Of a stretch of 35,859 nt of DNA, positions 6,384 through 13,688 are shown in pieces. Below the pieces are notes generated by a model. That model ran no database searches. It saw only the letters and a program-made list of their open reading frames with translations, and was not told where the DNA came from. The position numbers were made by a program, and so were the translations under genes. Source of the stretch: a virus; the IMG/VR virus record IMGVR_UViG_3300043446_004321, positions 1 through 35,859 of that record; one strand, given 5' to 3'. How positions within the stretch are numbered: position 1 is the first letter of the stretch; each line of letters begins with the position of its first letter.

Positions 6384-7385
6384 TTATTTGATCTGGCTCC
6401 AAACCCGCTCACGAATTTGCCGGGTCAGACTGTCAGGCAGCGGTACATAGTCCAATTCCTCTGCGGCCTTTTTACCATTGCGAAACGCCCAGTCAAAAAA
6501 CTTCAGTGCTTCTGCACTGGCTTTTTTGTCCACTGGATCCCGATACATGATGATAAAACTGGCTGTGCTTATAGGCCAGGCCGCGTCGCCCCGTTGGTCC
6601 ACAATGCTCACGCCCATGCCCGGTACCGAGAACCAATCTGCGCCAGCAGCCGCGGCAGCAAATGTCAAATCGTCTGGGCTGACGTATCGGCCTGACTTGT
6701 TTTGTAACTGTAAGAATGTTAGATTATTCTTTTTCACATAAGCATATTCCACATAGCCAATTGAACCTTTGATACGTTGCACATTTGCGGCTACACCTTC
6801 GTTGCCTTTGCCACCCACAGAGGTTGGGGCAGGCCATTTGATTACAGCGCCTTTGCCAACTTTTTCGGCCCACTTGGCACTGACTGCACTCAAGTAATCA
6901 GTCCAGTTGAATGTTGTGCCCGATCCGTCAGCGCGATGTATCACTGTGATTGGTAAATCTGGTAACTTTTTGCCAGGATTGAGTGCTGTCAATCGTGGAT
7001 CGTTCCATTTGTCAATTTCACCTAGATAAATTTCAGCCAAAACAGCACCTGTTATGCGCAACTCGCCGGGACGGAATCCTTCCAAGTTTACAATGGGCAC
7101 AGTACCACCAATGATGGCTGGAAATTGCACTTGCCCATTGGCGGCCAACTTGTCACCAGCCACAGGGGCATCACTGGCACCAAAGGTCACTGTGCGGGCA
7201 TCAATTTGACGGATACCGCCACTGGATCCAATTGATTGATAGTTCAAAGTTTGCCCAGTTTCTTTGTAATATAACTCAGCCCATTTGCTGTAGATGGGAT
7301 AGGGGAATGTTGCACCAGCACCTGTGATTTGTGCCTGAGCGGATAGTGTTAGAAAACACAAAATTGCCACTAATAATTGTCTCAT
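6384..7385 (-). CDS. pstS: Periplasmic phosphate-binding protein PstS
   Basis: A 333-residue protein with a Sec signal peptide (MRQLLVAILCFLTLSAQAQ, cleavage probable after AQA). The mature part matches PstS from its first residues (ITGAGATFPYPIYSKW), with the phosphate-binding loops IGSSGGI, FGASDAP and HRADGSGTTFNWTDYL. It captures phosphate for the host PstCAB transporter; the other Pst genes are absent here, so it must work with host permease. The start at 7385 is set by a perfect AAGGAGG site. An apparent Pho box lies upstream. Phage pstS genes are known from cyanophages, where host PhoB induces them under phosphate starvation. Confidence 0.95.
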   Translation of the reverse strand: MRQLLVAILCFLTLSAQAQITGAGATFPYPIYSKWAELYYKETGQTLNYQSIGSSGGIRQIDARTVTFGASDAPVAGDKLAANGQVQFPAIIGGTVPIVNLEGFRPGELRITGAVLAEIYLGEIDKWNDPRLTALNPGKKLPDLPITVIHRADGSGTTFNWTDYLSAVSAKWAEKVGKGAVIKWPAPTSVGGKGNEGVAANVQRIKGSIGYVEYAYVKKNNLTFLQLQNKSGRYVSPDDLTFAAAAAGADWFSVPGMGVSIVDQRGDAAWPISTASFIIMYRDPVDKKASAEALKFFDWAFRNGKKAAEELDYVPLPDSLTRQIRERVWSQIK

Positions 7386-7407
7386 AAAACCTCCTTGGTT
7401 AGACAAT

Positions 7408-7414
7408 TATTTAG
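7408..7414 (-). promoter_or_regulatory. TAAATA-type -10 element of pstS
   Basis: CTAAATA lies 6 bases downstream of the Pho box and 22 bases before the pstS ATG. It can serve as the -10 of a PhoB-activated promoter and equally as a late promoter, so pstS may have two modes of expression. Confidence 0.45.
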
Positions 7415-7420
7415 GCCGTT

Positions 7421-7442
7421 TTATGTTACAATTGTGTTACAA
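7421..7442 (-). promoter_or_regulatory. Pho box upstream of pstS
   Basis: Two tandem 11-base units on the minus strand, TTGTAACACAA and TTGTAACATAA, differ at one base. The 7+4 architecture and the TGT-A core match the PhoB binding site (CTGTCAT plus an AT-rich tetramer, repeated). It overlaps the last codon of the upstream gene and is placed just before a TAAATA -10 element, as expected for PhoB activation. Confidence 0.7.
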
Positions 7443-7733
7443 AGATTCAGAAAAATTTGACAGCAAATTGAACTTGCTTCCTGTGCCCAAAACACAGGCA
7501 ATTTCATCATAGATTTCCAGCAAGGTCCAAGACTTGGTTGTGTTGTTGGTCAATAACATGATCAAACCTCGATCTTGAGTACCCAACCACACAGGTTTTT
7601 CTTTATATTCCTTTGCCACTGTTTCCAGTATTCGGGCAGCCGAATCACAGTAAACAGGTTTTTTGATAGTGACTTGAGCGTTGACTATGGTGCCGGTCAA
7701 GCAGAATAGGAACGCCAGTGCCCATGATCGCAT
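7437..7733 (-). CDS. Small exported (periplasmic) protein
   Basis: A 98-residue protein with a clear signal peptide (MRSWALAFLFCLTGTIVNAQ). The mature part has two Cys residues that could form a disulfide, and a segment (VTIKKPVYCDSAARILETV) seen in proteins of aquatic phages as I recall them. It has an AAGGAG site and a late promoter upstream. Function unknown. Its last codon overlaps the Pho box of pstS. Confidence 0.75.
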   Translation of the reverse strand: MRSWALAFLFCLTGTIVNAQVTIKKPVYCDSAARILETVAKEYKEKPVWLGTQDRGLIMLLTNNTTKSWTLLEIYDEIACVLGTGSKFNLLSNFSESL

Positions 7734-7751
7734 GCTGGCTCCTTAAAATAT

Positions 7752-7759
7752 TATTTATT
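7752..7759 (-). promoter_or_regulatory. T4-like late promoter AATAAATA
   Basis: Minus-strand AATAAATA, about 20 bases before the start codon of the exported protein, with an AAGGAG site between. Confidence 0.5.
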
Positions 7760-8048
7760 GACCAATCAGCATCCTGATCAGGCCCACACTATCAATGCTG
7801 ACTAGCAAGATGTAGTTAGCCAGCATACCAAACGATCCACGTGTGTAACTAGCCCAAGCATACATAGCACAACCACTGATCCAAATAGGGTAAAGTACAA
7901 TGAGAGGGGGATTAGGTACAGTGGCAGCCATCGTAATACTGCACCCAATAGACACAGCCCAAGCCAGTACCTCCACGATGAACCTAAAGGGGTGAGTTTT
8001 GTAATCACTGCGGATCCAATCAAAGATGTTGACTAGTATATTGTTCAT
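7755..8048 (-). CDS. Small multi-pass membrane protein
   Basis: A 97-residue protein with a soluble N-terminus (MNNILVNIFDWIRSDYKTHP) and about three hydrophobic segments (roughly 22-42, 48-66, 72-95). It overlaps the end of the UvdE gene by 29 bases, so it is expressed with it. The pattern is one I associate with a conserved membrane protein of T4-like aquatic phages. A holin role is possible from size and topology but unproven. Confidence 0.7.
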   Translation of the reverse strand: MNNILVNIFDWIRSDYKTHPFRFIVEVLAWAVSIGCSITMAATVPNPPLIVLYPIWISGCAMYAWASYTRGSFGMLANYILLVSIDSVGLIRMLIGQ

Positions 8049-9051
8049 AAAGTTGTTCGCTGGCTAGGTTCTTGCCCTTGGCTTCGACCTGTATATCAAA
8101 CTGGTCTGCAAAGCCCAGTGCCCATGAATTCACAGCACGATTCCAACAGAAGTCACTGTGTGCCCGAAGTTGTTGCTTTTTAAAACCTCTAGCAAGAAGA
8201 CTATCCAAGTCGGGTCGAACTCCTGGATCATGATCAACCAAAAGATCTTCGCGGCTAGTAGAAAAGTGAAGAGTAGGACGCACACCACGCCAAGACTCAA
8301 GAACCCGCTGGACACGAGAATCCTCAGGTGTGATATATTCTCCTGTTTTGACCCAGTGGTGGTGAATATCCAGAACAAGAGCACAATGCTCAGCCACAAG
8401 CAAACTAATATCGAGACCATTTGATACCTCGTCATTTTCGATAGTTATGAGGTTGCGAGCCTCGGGACTCAATCGCTTGAGTGTTTGCAAAAACTTAGCA
8501 GGGCCGCCTTTGCCCGACAGGTGTACGTTGATCTTGAATCCATGATCATGCCAGGTTTTGCCGTAACCCATCCACCGTGCCATGTCAGCATGATATTCAA
8601 ATTCCAGGATGCTTCGCTCCACAATCTCATCAGACTCACTTGCCAGTACACAAAATTGCCCTGGATGGAAGGAAAGCCGAACGCCAAGACGGCGAGCAGC
8701 CTCGCCAACCGGCTTGAAAATATTTTCGCAGTGGTCTTGTATTTCACGTCGTTGCCACCAATCTATCCATGAGGGTTCAGTGTAGCCCTGTAGCATTTCC
8801 GAACCCAGCCGCACCATTCTACGACCTTCGGGTAAGGTGGCCACACGCTCGATCAATCGCACAGCGGCAGCCGCATTGTGGTTCATAATGTCCCACTGCC
8901 GTTGTTCAGCCTCGTGTGCATGCTCGCGGAGCCAGCGCATGGTAGTTGATCTGCCGTTTAGGTCACGGTCCTTGGCATTGACTTTCATGCCCCCACATTC
9001 TGCGGGATCATTGAGCCATTTGCAACAAAAGCCAATTTGGGGTGTAGTCAT
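8020..9051 (-). CDS. uvsE: UV DNA damage endonuclease UvdE
   Basis: A 343-residue TIM-barrel nuclease that nicks 5' of UV photoproducts and so starts an alternative excision repair. Matches in order: IGFCCKWLND start, RLSFHPGQFCVL, HADMARWMGYGKTWHDHGFKINVHLSGKGG, LITIENDE, LVLDIHHHWV, RPTLHFSTSRE, RAHSDFCWNRA, and VEAKGKNLA. The His, Glu and Asp residues of the metal centre are in these blocks. The start at 9051 is chosen because the family begins there and because a consensus promoter puts the transcript start on that ATG. The phage would repair sunlight damage independently of host UvrABC. Confidence 0.93.
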   Translation of the reverse strand: MTTPQIGFCCKWLNDPAECGGMKVNAKDRDLNGRSTTMRWLREHAHEAEQRQWDIMNHNAAAAVRLIERVATLPEGRRMVRLGSEMLQGYTEPSWIDWWQRREIQDHCENIFKPVGEAARRLGVRLSFHPGQFCVLASESDEIVERSILEFEYHADMARWMGYGKTWHDHGFKINVHLSGKGGPAKFLQTLKRLSPEARNLITIENDEVSNGLDISLLVAEHCALVLDIHHHWVKTGEYITPEDSRVQRVLESWRGVRPTLHFSTSREDLLVDHDPGVRPDLDSLLARGFKKQQLRAHSDFCWNRAVNSWALGFADQFDIQVEAKGKNLASEQLYEQYTSQHL

Positions 9052-9057
9052 GCAGTA

Positions 9058-9086
9058 ATTATACTGGCATTTGAATATTTTGTCAA
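9058..9086 (-). promoter_or_regulatory. Consensus sigma70 promoter of the UvdE gene
   Basis: TTGACA, exactly 17 bases, TATAAT on the minus strand: perfect consensus. The ATG begins 7 bases after the -10 element, so the mRNA would be leaderless. This predicts early expression by host RNA polymerase. Confidence 0.85.
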
Positions 9087-9120
9087 CAAAATTGATTGGG
9101 AATAGAATACCCCTAACGGT

Positions 9121-9130
9121 GATAAATACC
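9121..9130 (+). promoter_or_regulatory. T4-like late promoter GATAAATACC
   Basis: It lies 22 bases upstream of the small gene at 9153 with a GGAG site between. It faces away from the UvdE promoter, so this 100-base gap holds an early promoter one way and a late promoter the other. Confidence 0.6.
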
Positions 9131-9152
9131 TCAAAGACTTTTGGAGACAAAC

Positions 9153-9386
9153 ATGTTCAAAACCACCGTATTAGTTCCGTATTCTTGGCCTTATCCTGAT
9201 TTGGATGCGTTAGTGCAGGCAGGTAAAACCGATGGCGTCGTGGTTGAGCAAGGACAGCAAAACGGCAAATTGTCTTATGTCCGCACATGGGCCGATTCAG
9301 CCACTGCACAACAGTACATAGATGCTGGGATAGCCCACTACGGAGCAGATCAAATAACCTATTCAATTGAAGAAGTTATTGTCTAA
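9153..9386 (+). CDS. Small conserved protein, unknown function
   Basis: A 77-residue soluble protein (MFKTTVLVPYSWPYPDLDALVQ). Start 9153 is preferred to the in-frame ATG at 9141 because a GGAG site at 9143-9146 precedes it properly. The order beta strand, helix, strand pair, helix (SATAQQYIDAGIAHYG) and strand suggests a ferredoxin-like or ABM-type fold. It converges with, and overlaps by 11 bases, the amidinotransferase gene. No function can be assigned. Confidence 0.65.
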   Translation: MFKTTVLVPYSWPYPDLDALVQAGKTDGVVVEQGQQNGKLSYVRTWADSATAQQYIDAGIAHYGADQITYSIEEVIV

Positions 9387-10290
9387 TCAAATCCAGCGTT
9401 ACGCAATGAAAACCACCTCCCAGTGTGCGTGAATGGCGTAGTTCAAGCGGTATCACTGTAAATTTGTAACTCTCTAAAGTCTCAATCAAATCAATTTGAT
9501 TTCGATCACAAATCACCGTGTGCGGATCGACCACCAACATGTTCATGGCAATCCATTTTGAAGCATATGGGTATTGTGTAAATCCCTGTGCTACCACATC
9601 ATTCACCCAGATTTTATGCCATCCCTCAAATGCCATGGGCACCGTATCAAATGTCACACGGTTGGCATTGAGCATGACCAAGCCTTCACGCAAGGGCACA
9701 ATGGTTGAATCAATGTGTACTCCTGCGTAAAAGTTACAAAGTTCAATGCTGGTGTTGTTTGGCAAGTTGGCCAGCAACCAAAGATAAGCGGCTCGGTTAC
9801 CACTGGCGCTTTCAAGGAACAACAATCGATTTTCTCCTAGCCGCAATATGTTGGCCGCATCAAGCACTAGGCCTTGATTCCTGGGCATGTGGATTACATT
9901 GGCATCTTTTAACACTTCGTGGTAACATTGAAGTTCCATGTCTCTACAGGGATACATCATAGGCGGATCAATCACTGTGTTACCAAGTACTAGGAGTCTG
10001 TCGCGTGGACAATAATTGTACATGCCGTCATGTGTTTGAAAATTGAGTGGATCTGGGCGAACAACTTCTACACCCAGGCTCATAAGGGTCGTTGCTAGAT
10101 TATCCAAATCTTCGTTGGCTTCTTCAATTATCCATTGGGGCACAGGCCCACGTGGAACCGGAGTTTGGTGCCAGGTTGTTTTTTGTGACTCTTGGGCAAA
10201 CACTGGATCTGTTACGGGCCAGTTAGCATCTGTGGCCGATCCCACAATCACTCGTTTCAATGGACTCCATTCATTCCAACTGTAAATCAT
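9376..10290 (-). CDS. Amidinotransferase (glycine amidinotransferase-like)
   Basis: A 304-residue pentein-fold enzyme. Family landmarks are CPRDRLLVLGNTVI, GLVLDAANILRLG, the active-site His block AGVHIDSTIVPLR, SKWIAMNMLVVD, and the nucleophile block TLGGGFHCVTLDL with the catalytic Cys. These match L-arginine:glycine amidinotransferase and the StrB-type enzymes, which move an amidino group from arginine to an amine. The acceptor cannot be told. The start is placed at 10290, where ATGA overlaps the end of the oxygenase gene; an ATG two codons earlier is also possible. It forms an operon with an oxygenase and a nucleotide-sugar dehydrogenase. Confidence 0.85.
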   Translation of the reverse strand: MIYSWNEWSPLKRVIVGSATDANWPVTDPVFAQESQKTTWHQTPVPRGPVPQWIIEEANEDLDNLATTLMSLGVEVVRPDPLNFQTHDGMYNYCPRDRLLVLGNTVIDPPMMYPCRDMELQCYHEVLKDANVIHMPRNQGLVLDAANILRLGENRLLFLESASGNRAAYLWLLANLPNNTSIELCNFYAGVHIDSTIVPLREGLVMLNANRVTFDTVPMAFEGWHKIWVNDVVAQGFTQYPYASKWIAMNMLVVDPHTVICDRNQIDLIETLESYKFTVIPLELRHSRTLGGGFHCVTLDLIRQ

Positions 10291-10805
10291 AACCATCCTG
10301 TTATTTGCAAAGTGTATCTGGGTTCCGGGCCAAGATTGGCGGCCATGTGTGGTACATCATACTGCCATTCTACCACGTCACCGGCCTGCCAATTTACCTT
10401 GGCTATATCTGCTGTTTCCGAATAATGACCCGGTTTCCAGTTTTCTAAAAAAACAACGGCTCGGTGTATACGGTGTTCTTGACCTTGAAGATTAAACAAG
10501 TCAATGTATCGCAGGTACAAGTCACTGTGAGTAGGCAATACTGTGCCAGTGTTCATTCTGTAGTAACTGGTACCAATGTCTTTCCAACCTAACTGTTGGT
10601 ATATGTTTATAAATTGTTGATTCCACGACGGTTGAGGACTACGCATGTCGCACATGTCTCCAGTGAACCTATTGGCATAACCTTGTGCAGTCCAACGTTG
10701 AATACTTTCGGTGTCATTGAAAGGTTCATTAACATAGGTCAATGTTTTGAACTCGTCATCCCAGAACCGAGGAATGTGGTACTTAATGATTTTTTGTGTT
10801 GCCAT
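10287..10805 (-). CDS. 2OG-Fe(II) oxygenase / Asp-Asn beta-hydroxylase-like protein
   Basis: A 172-residue jelly-roll protein. The segment YYRMNTGTVLPTHSDLYLRY supplies an H-x-D pair. Later blocks are AVVFLENWKPGHYSE, WQAGDVVEWQYDVPHMAANLGPEPR with the distal His, and the Arg that would bind 2-oxoglutarate. This is the H-D-H-R layout of small non-heme iron oxygenases, close to aspartyl/asparaginyl hydroxylase-like families. The target may be a sugar, amino acid or peptide. It overlaps the dehydrogenase gene by 23 bases and shares ATGA with the amidinotransferase gene. Confidence 0.75.
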   Translation of the reverse strand: MATQKIIKYHIPRFWDDEFKTLTYVNEPFNDTESIQRWTAQGYANRFTGDMCDMRSPQPSWNQQFINIYQQLGWKDIGTSYYRMNTGTVLPTHSDLYLRYIDLFNLQGQEHRIHRAVVFLENWKPGHYSETADIAKVNWQAGDVVEWQYDVPHMAANLGPEPRYTLQITGWL

Positions 10806-12021
10806 AAGGTATTATCGTCAGGCCTTCTATTACAGGTAGTTTACGCCAAGGATCTACAATCACACAGCCTCTTGGAATGGCACAGTAAGGCATGGTATCT
10901 GTTGGCTCGCCGGTATAGTCATAGGTTACCTTGCGATTGTGAGCCCACAATATCACAGCAGGCATGGTCAATTCGTCAATCACATCAGTAGGATCATCCG
11001 CAAGTGGATCTAGATACTGCACTGAGAATCCTGCTTGTTTCACATAGTGACCAATCAAGGTACTATATGACCCGACGCAATAAGGCACATCGGGCTTGTA
11101 GGCTTTGCCATGAATCACAATATTCATACTGTGTTGTTGGGCTTGATCTATCAAAAACATAGCCAAGTTGCGAGCTTGAATTTCTCTAGCATGCATCACA
11201 GTGTCAAACAAGTCATAACCAAGATTGTATTCTTGGGCCAGCCAGCGTAGTGCAATGTTGTCTCTGGGATGGCAAGCACCTGCGTCGCCCATGCCTGCGG
11301 TCATGTATTTTGGTCCCATGATGCGCATGGTAGAACGTGACAGCGCATTGGTCACCACATCAACATTGATATTGCCAATCTTCATAGCAAAATCTTGAAT
11401 CATGTTGACCAGACCAATTTTGGCTGAAATAAATGTGTTGTAAAAAATCTTGATTGCTTCACACTCGTCCCAGGTGCCAATTTCATAGCGTGGATTGTTT
11501 TGCATCACTGTGTCATACAACGCACGTAGTTCACCGGCCAAGGCCGTGGGGTTGCCATCTTCGGTGCCAATCATGATCATCTCGGGGTTGACCATATCCC
11601 ACTTCACTGACCCCATGGCAATTAGATAAGGATTGTACAAGAACTGATGTTGACGTGCCAGTCTAGGCACAAACTCGCGACGTGTGGTTCCGGGTAGTAC
11701 AGTTGAAATTAACACAACCTTTTTGCTTGACCGGGCGTGAGTATTGATTTTGTTGATGGCGTCTATAACTGCATCGTAACCAAAGTTTCGAGGTTCCAGG
11801 TGTGAACTAGGGGCGGCACCATCGTATCCTTCAGCATGTGGGGTTGGTACAGCAATAAAAATCCACTCACTTTCGTTGACCAATTCATCAATGTCACAAA
11901 CTTTTATTAAGTCACTTTGGCGTGGGTAAATATCGTATCCTCTCACTTCGTGCTTTTCGGCCAGGACTTCAGCACAATCAAGGCCCAGTTTACCAAGCCC
12001 GATAAAACCAATTTTTGACAT
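10783..12021 (-). CDS. UDP-glucose/GDP-mannose dehydrogenase family protein
   Basis: A 412-residue NAD-dependent nucleotide-sugar dehydrogenase. The N-terminal Rossmann motif is GFIGLGKLGLDCAEVLAE. It is followed by FIAVPTPH, STVLPGTT, NPYLIAMGS, the central helix with CEAIKIFYNTFISAKIG, and the catalytic Cys block MGDAGACHPRDNIALRWLA. The C-terminal domain begins near HGKAYKPDVPYCVGSYS. It would oxidise a UDP- or GDP-sugar to the uronic acid. The start is at 12021, where the family's Rossmann strand begins and AAAGG precedes; its first base is separated by one base from the divergent gene at 12023. Confidence 0.88.
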   Translation of the reverse strand: MSKIGFIGLGKLGLDCAEVLAEKHEVRGYDIYPRQSDLIKVCDIDELVNESEWIFIAVPTPHAEGYDGAAPSSHLEPRNFGYDAVIDAINKINTHARSSKKVVLISTVLPGTTRREFVPRLARQHQFLYNPYLIAMGSVKWDMVNPEMIMIGTEDGNPTALAGELRALYDTVMQNNPRYEIGTWDECEAIKIFYNTFISAKIGLVNMIQDFAMKIGNINVDVVTNALSRSTMRIMGPKYMTAGMGDAGACHPRDNIALRWLAQEYNLGYDLFDTVMHAREIQARNLAMFLIDQAQQHSMNIVIHGKAYKPDVPYCVGSYSTLIGHYVKQAGFSVQYLDPLADDPTDVIDELTMPAVILWAHNRKVTYDYTGEPTDTMPYCAIPRGCVIVDPWRKLPVIEGLTIIPYGNTKNH

Positions 12022-12022
12022 T

Positions 12023-13321
12023 ATGAGTGTACCTTTAGATAGATTATACAATTTCTTGAGCGACGTTTGCAATCGTAGTGACTTGTTAATTTATCGTTTT
12101 TTACCACATGGTTCAAGAAAACTTCAGGACCTGCAATGGCTGGAGGGCAAACCATATGATTGGTTTGAGTTTCAAACAGCACATAACTTGATATTCCACG
12201 ATCAAGAACTATTGCATTACGATTTTTATAGTGAAAATGACATTTTGACTGAAGTACAAAAACGACAGTATTGGCGTCACGAATCTGACACCGTACTTCG
12301 TGCTTATGCTGTTGAATGGCACAAAATAATTACACAGATGCATCTTCGTTCAAGAATTAAATTTCCAATCAGTGTACACGATCAGGTGTTGTTGTGTCAC
12401 TCAGAAAAAAACAGTGGTGAACTAACACGTTATGAACAGAATGATTTTATTGGTGTATACTATTGGAGTCATGCACTTATTGCGCGAGATTGGTTTAGAT
12501 ATGCAAAATTAGACTCAAACCTCACAGTGAAGTTTGATCAAATTACCAAAGATTTTTTGATCTACAATCGTGCCTGGAGTGGTATTAGAGAATATCGATT
12601 GAGATTTATAGAACTACTATTAAATCAAAATTTGCATCTTGTGTCTAAAGTCAATTTCAATCCCGTTGACACAGAAACGCACTATACCAACCACAAGTTT
12701 GCAAATGACCAATTTAAATTAACTTGTACAGATATCGAAAATTATATCCCTACAACACATGTCGATGCCAGTGCCAGTGCAGACTATAACAGCCAAGACT
12801 ATGCTCAATGTGCAATAGAAGTTGTACTGGAAACGCTGTTTGATGACCAAAGACAGCACCTGACCGAAAAAGCATTGCGACCTATTGCTTGCGGGCGTCC
12901 ATTTATTATTGCATCTACACCTGGTTGTTTGCAATATCTCCGAGACTATGGTTTTGAAACTTTTGACGGATTGATCAATGAATCCTATGACACAATTCAA
13001 GACCCCGACGAACGATTGCATGCCATAACGGCGGAGATGAAACGAATTAGTATGCTGGCGTCCGATCAAAAGAGAAAATTATGGCAAGAGTTGTATGAAA
13101 TTTCTGCAAGAAACAAACAATTGTTTTTTTCCGATCAATGGCACGACAAAATTGTATCAGAGTTCAAAAACAATTTTGATTCTGCTATTGCTCGTGTGAC
13201 TTTTACAAACAAAAGTTGGAACAAAATAAAAAAACTAGTTCCCGACTACAACGACAATCTCCTTTGCAATGAAAATGATTTGGAAAAATTCAATACATGG
13301 TTGGCTGCTAAACAGTCTTGA
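12023..13321 (+). CDS. Possible glycosyltransferase-like protein
   Basis: A 432-residue cytoplasmic protein, visibly more AT-rich than its neighbours. The recognisable part is a C-terminal block at about residues 270-330 (LTEKALRPIACGRPFIIAST, then a GF-TFD-L-NESYD segment ending in DPDERL). This resembles the TEK...P...G.PF motif of fucosyltransferase- or exostosin-like GT-B enzymes and a group of aquatic-phage proteins. The N-terminal 250 residues are not recognised. No ribosome-binding site precedes the ATG. Its base composition and divergent position suggest separate acquisition. It may work with the sugar dehydrogenase, but that is inference. Confidence 0.55.
   Translation: MSVPLDRLYNFLSDVCNRSDLLIYRFLPHGSRKLQDLQWLEGKPYDWFEFQTAHNLIFHDQELLHYDFYSENDILTEVQKRQYWRHESDTVLRAYAVEWHKIITQMHLRSRIKFPISVHDQVLLCHSEKNSGELTRYEQNDFIGVYYWSHALIARDWFRYAKLDSNLTVKFDQITKDFLIYNRAWSGIREYRLRFIELLLNQNLHLVSKVNFNPVDTETHYTNHKFANDQFKLTCTDIENYIPTTHVDASASADYNSQDYAQCAIEVVLETLFDDQRQHLTEKALRPIACGRPFIIASTPGCLQYLRDYGFETFDGLINESYDTIQDPDERLHAITAEMKRISMLASDQKRKLWQELYEISARNKQLFFSDQWHDKIVSEFKNNFDSAIARVTFTNKSWNKIKKLVPDYNDNLLCNENDLEKFNTWLAAKQS
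12043..12072 (-). promoter_or_regulatory. Possible promoter of the dehydrogenase operon
   Basis: TTGCAA, 18 bases, TATAAT on the minus strand, lying inside the first codons of the divergent gene. The -10 is perfect and the -35 fair. Confidence 0.4.
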
Positions 13322-13664
13322 GCCGTGTGCCGTCCCAGTCTGGTCCTGGCGAAGTTTGCTGGTACTCCTGTGCACGTTTGAGTAAGTCTGTGTAAAAAGT
13401 GTCAAGTTCGCCGCCCCAACGTCCCATTAGGCCTGCTACTGCCTGTTCGCAATAGTTCCAATGTTGTTGCCTATACGCCTCCATGAGATCTGCGTGAATT
13501 TTTTTGTAAGCATCCAAGGTCACAAATTCATCAGGAGATAACTTTTGTACCAGACAGTATGCTGTGACTGTGTGATCACTGTCAGCAGTACGGAACGTAT
13601 CTAGTTCAAGTTTGATATAATGATCTGGTAAATTTTTTGCTGAGTCGCCAAATATAATGTTCAT
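13308..13664 (-). CDS. Conserved aquatic-phage protein, unknown function
   Basis: A 118-residue soluble protein. The N-terminal strand MNIIFGDSAKN, the middle LELDTFRTAD and the C-terminal helical part HWNYCEQAVAGLMGRWGGELDTFY are features I associate with a small protein widespread in T4-like aquatic phages. Its role is unknown. An AAAAGGAAATG site precedes the ATG. Its end overlaps the plus-strand gene by 14 bases. Confidence 0.75.
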   Translation of the reverse strand: MNIIFGDSAKNLPDHYIKLELDTFRTADSDHTVTAYCLVQKLSPDEFVTLDAYKKIHADLMEAYRQQHWNYCEQAVAGLMGRWGGELDTFYTDLLKRAQEYQQTSPGPDWDGTRLKTV

Positions 13665-13675
13665 TGCATTTCCTT

Positions 13676-13683
13676 TTAAATAT
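13676..13683 (+). promoter_or_regulatory. T4-like late promoter TTAAATAT (near-leaderless gene)
   Basis: With T4 spacing the transcript would start one base before the ATG at 13689. The same bases form the ribosome-binding region of the divergent gene on the other strand. Confidence 0.5.
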
Positions 13684-13688
13684 GTATC

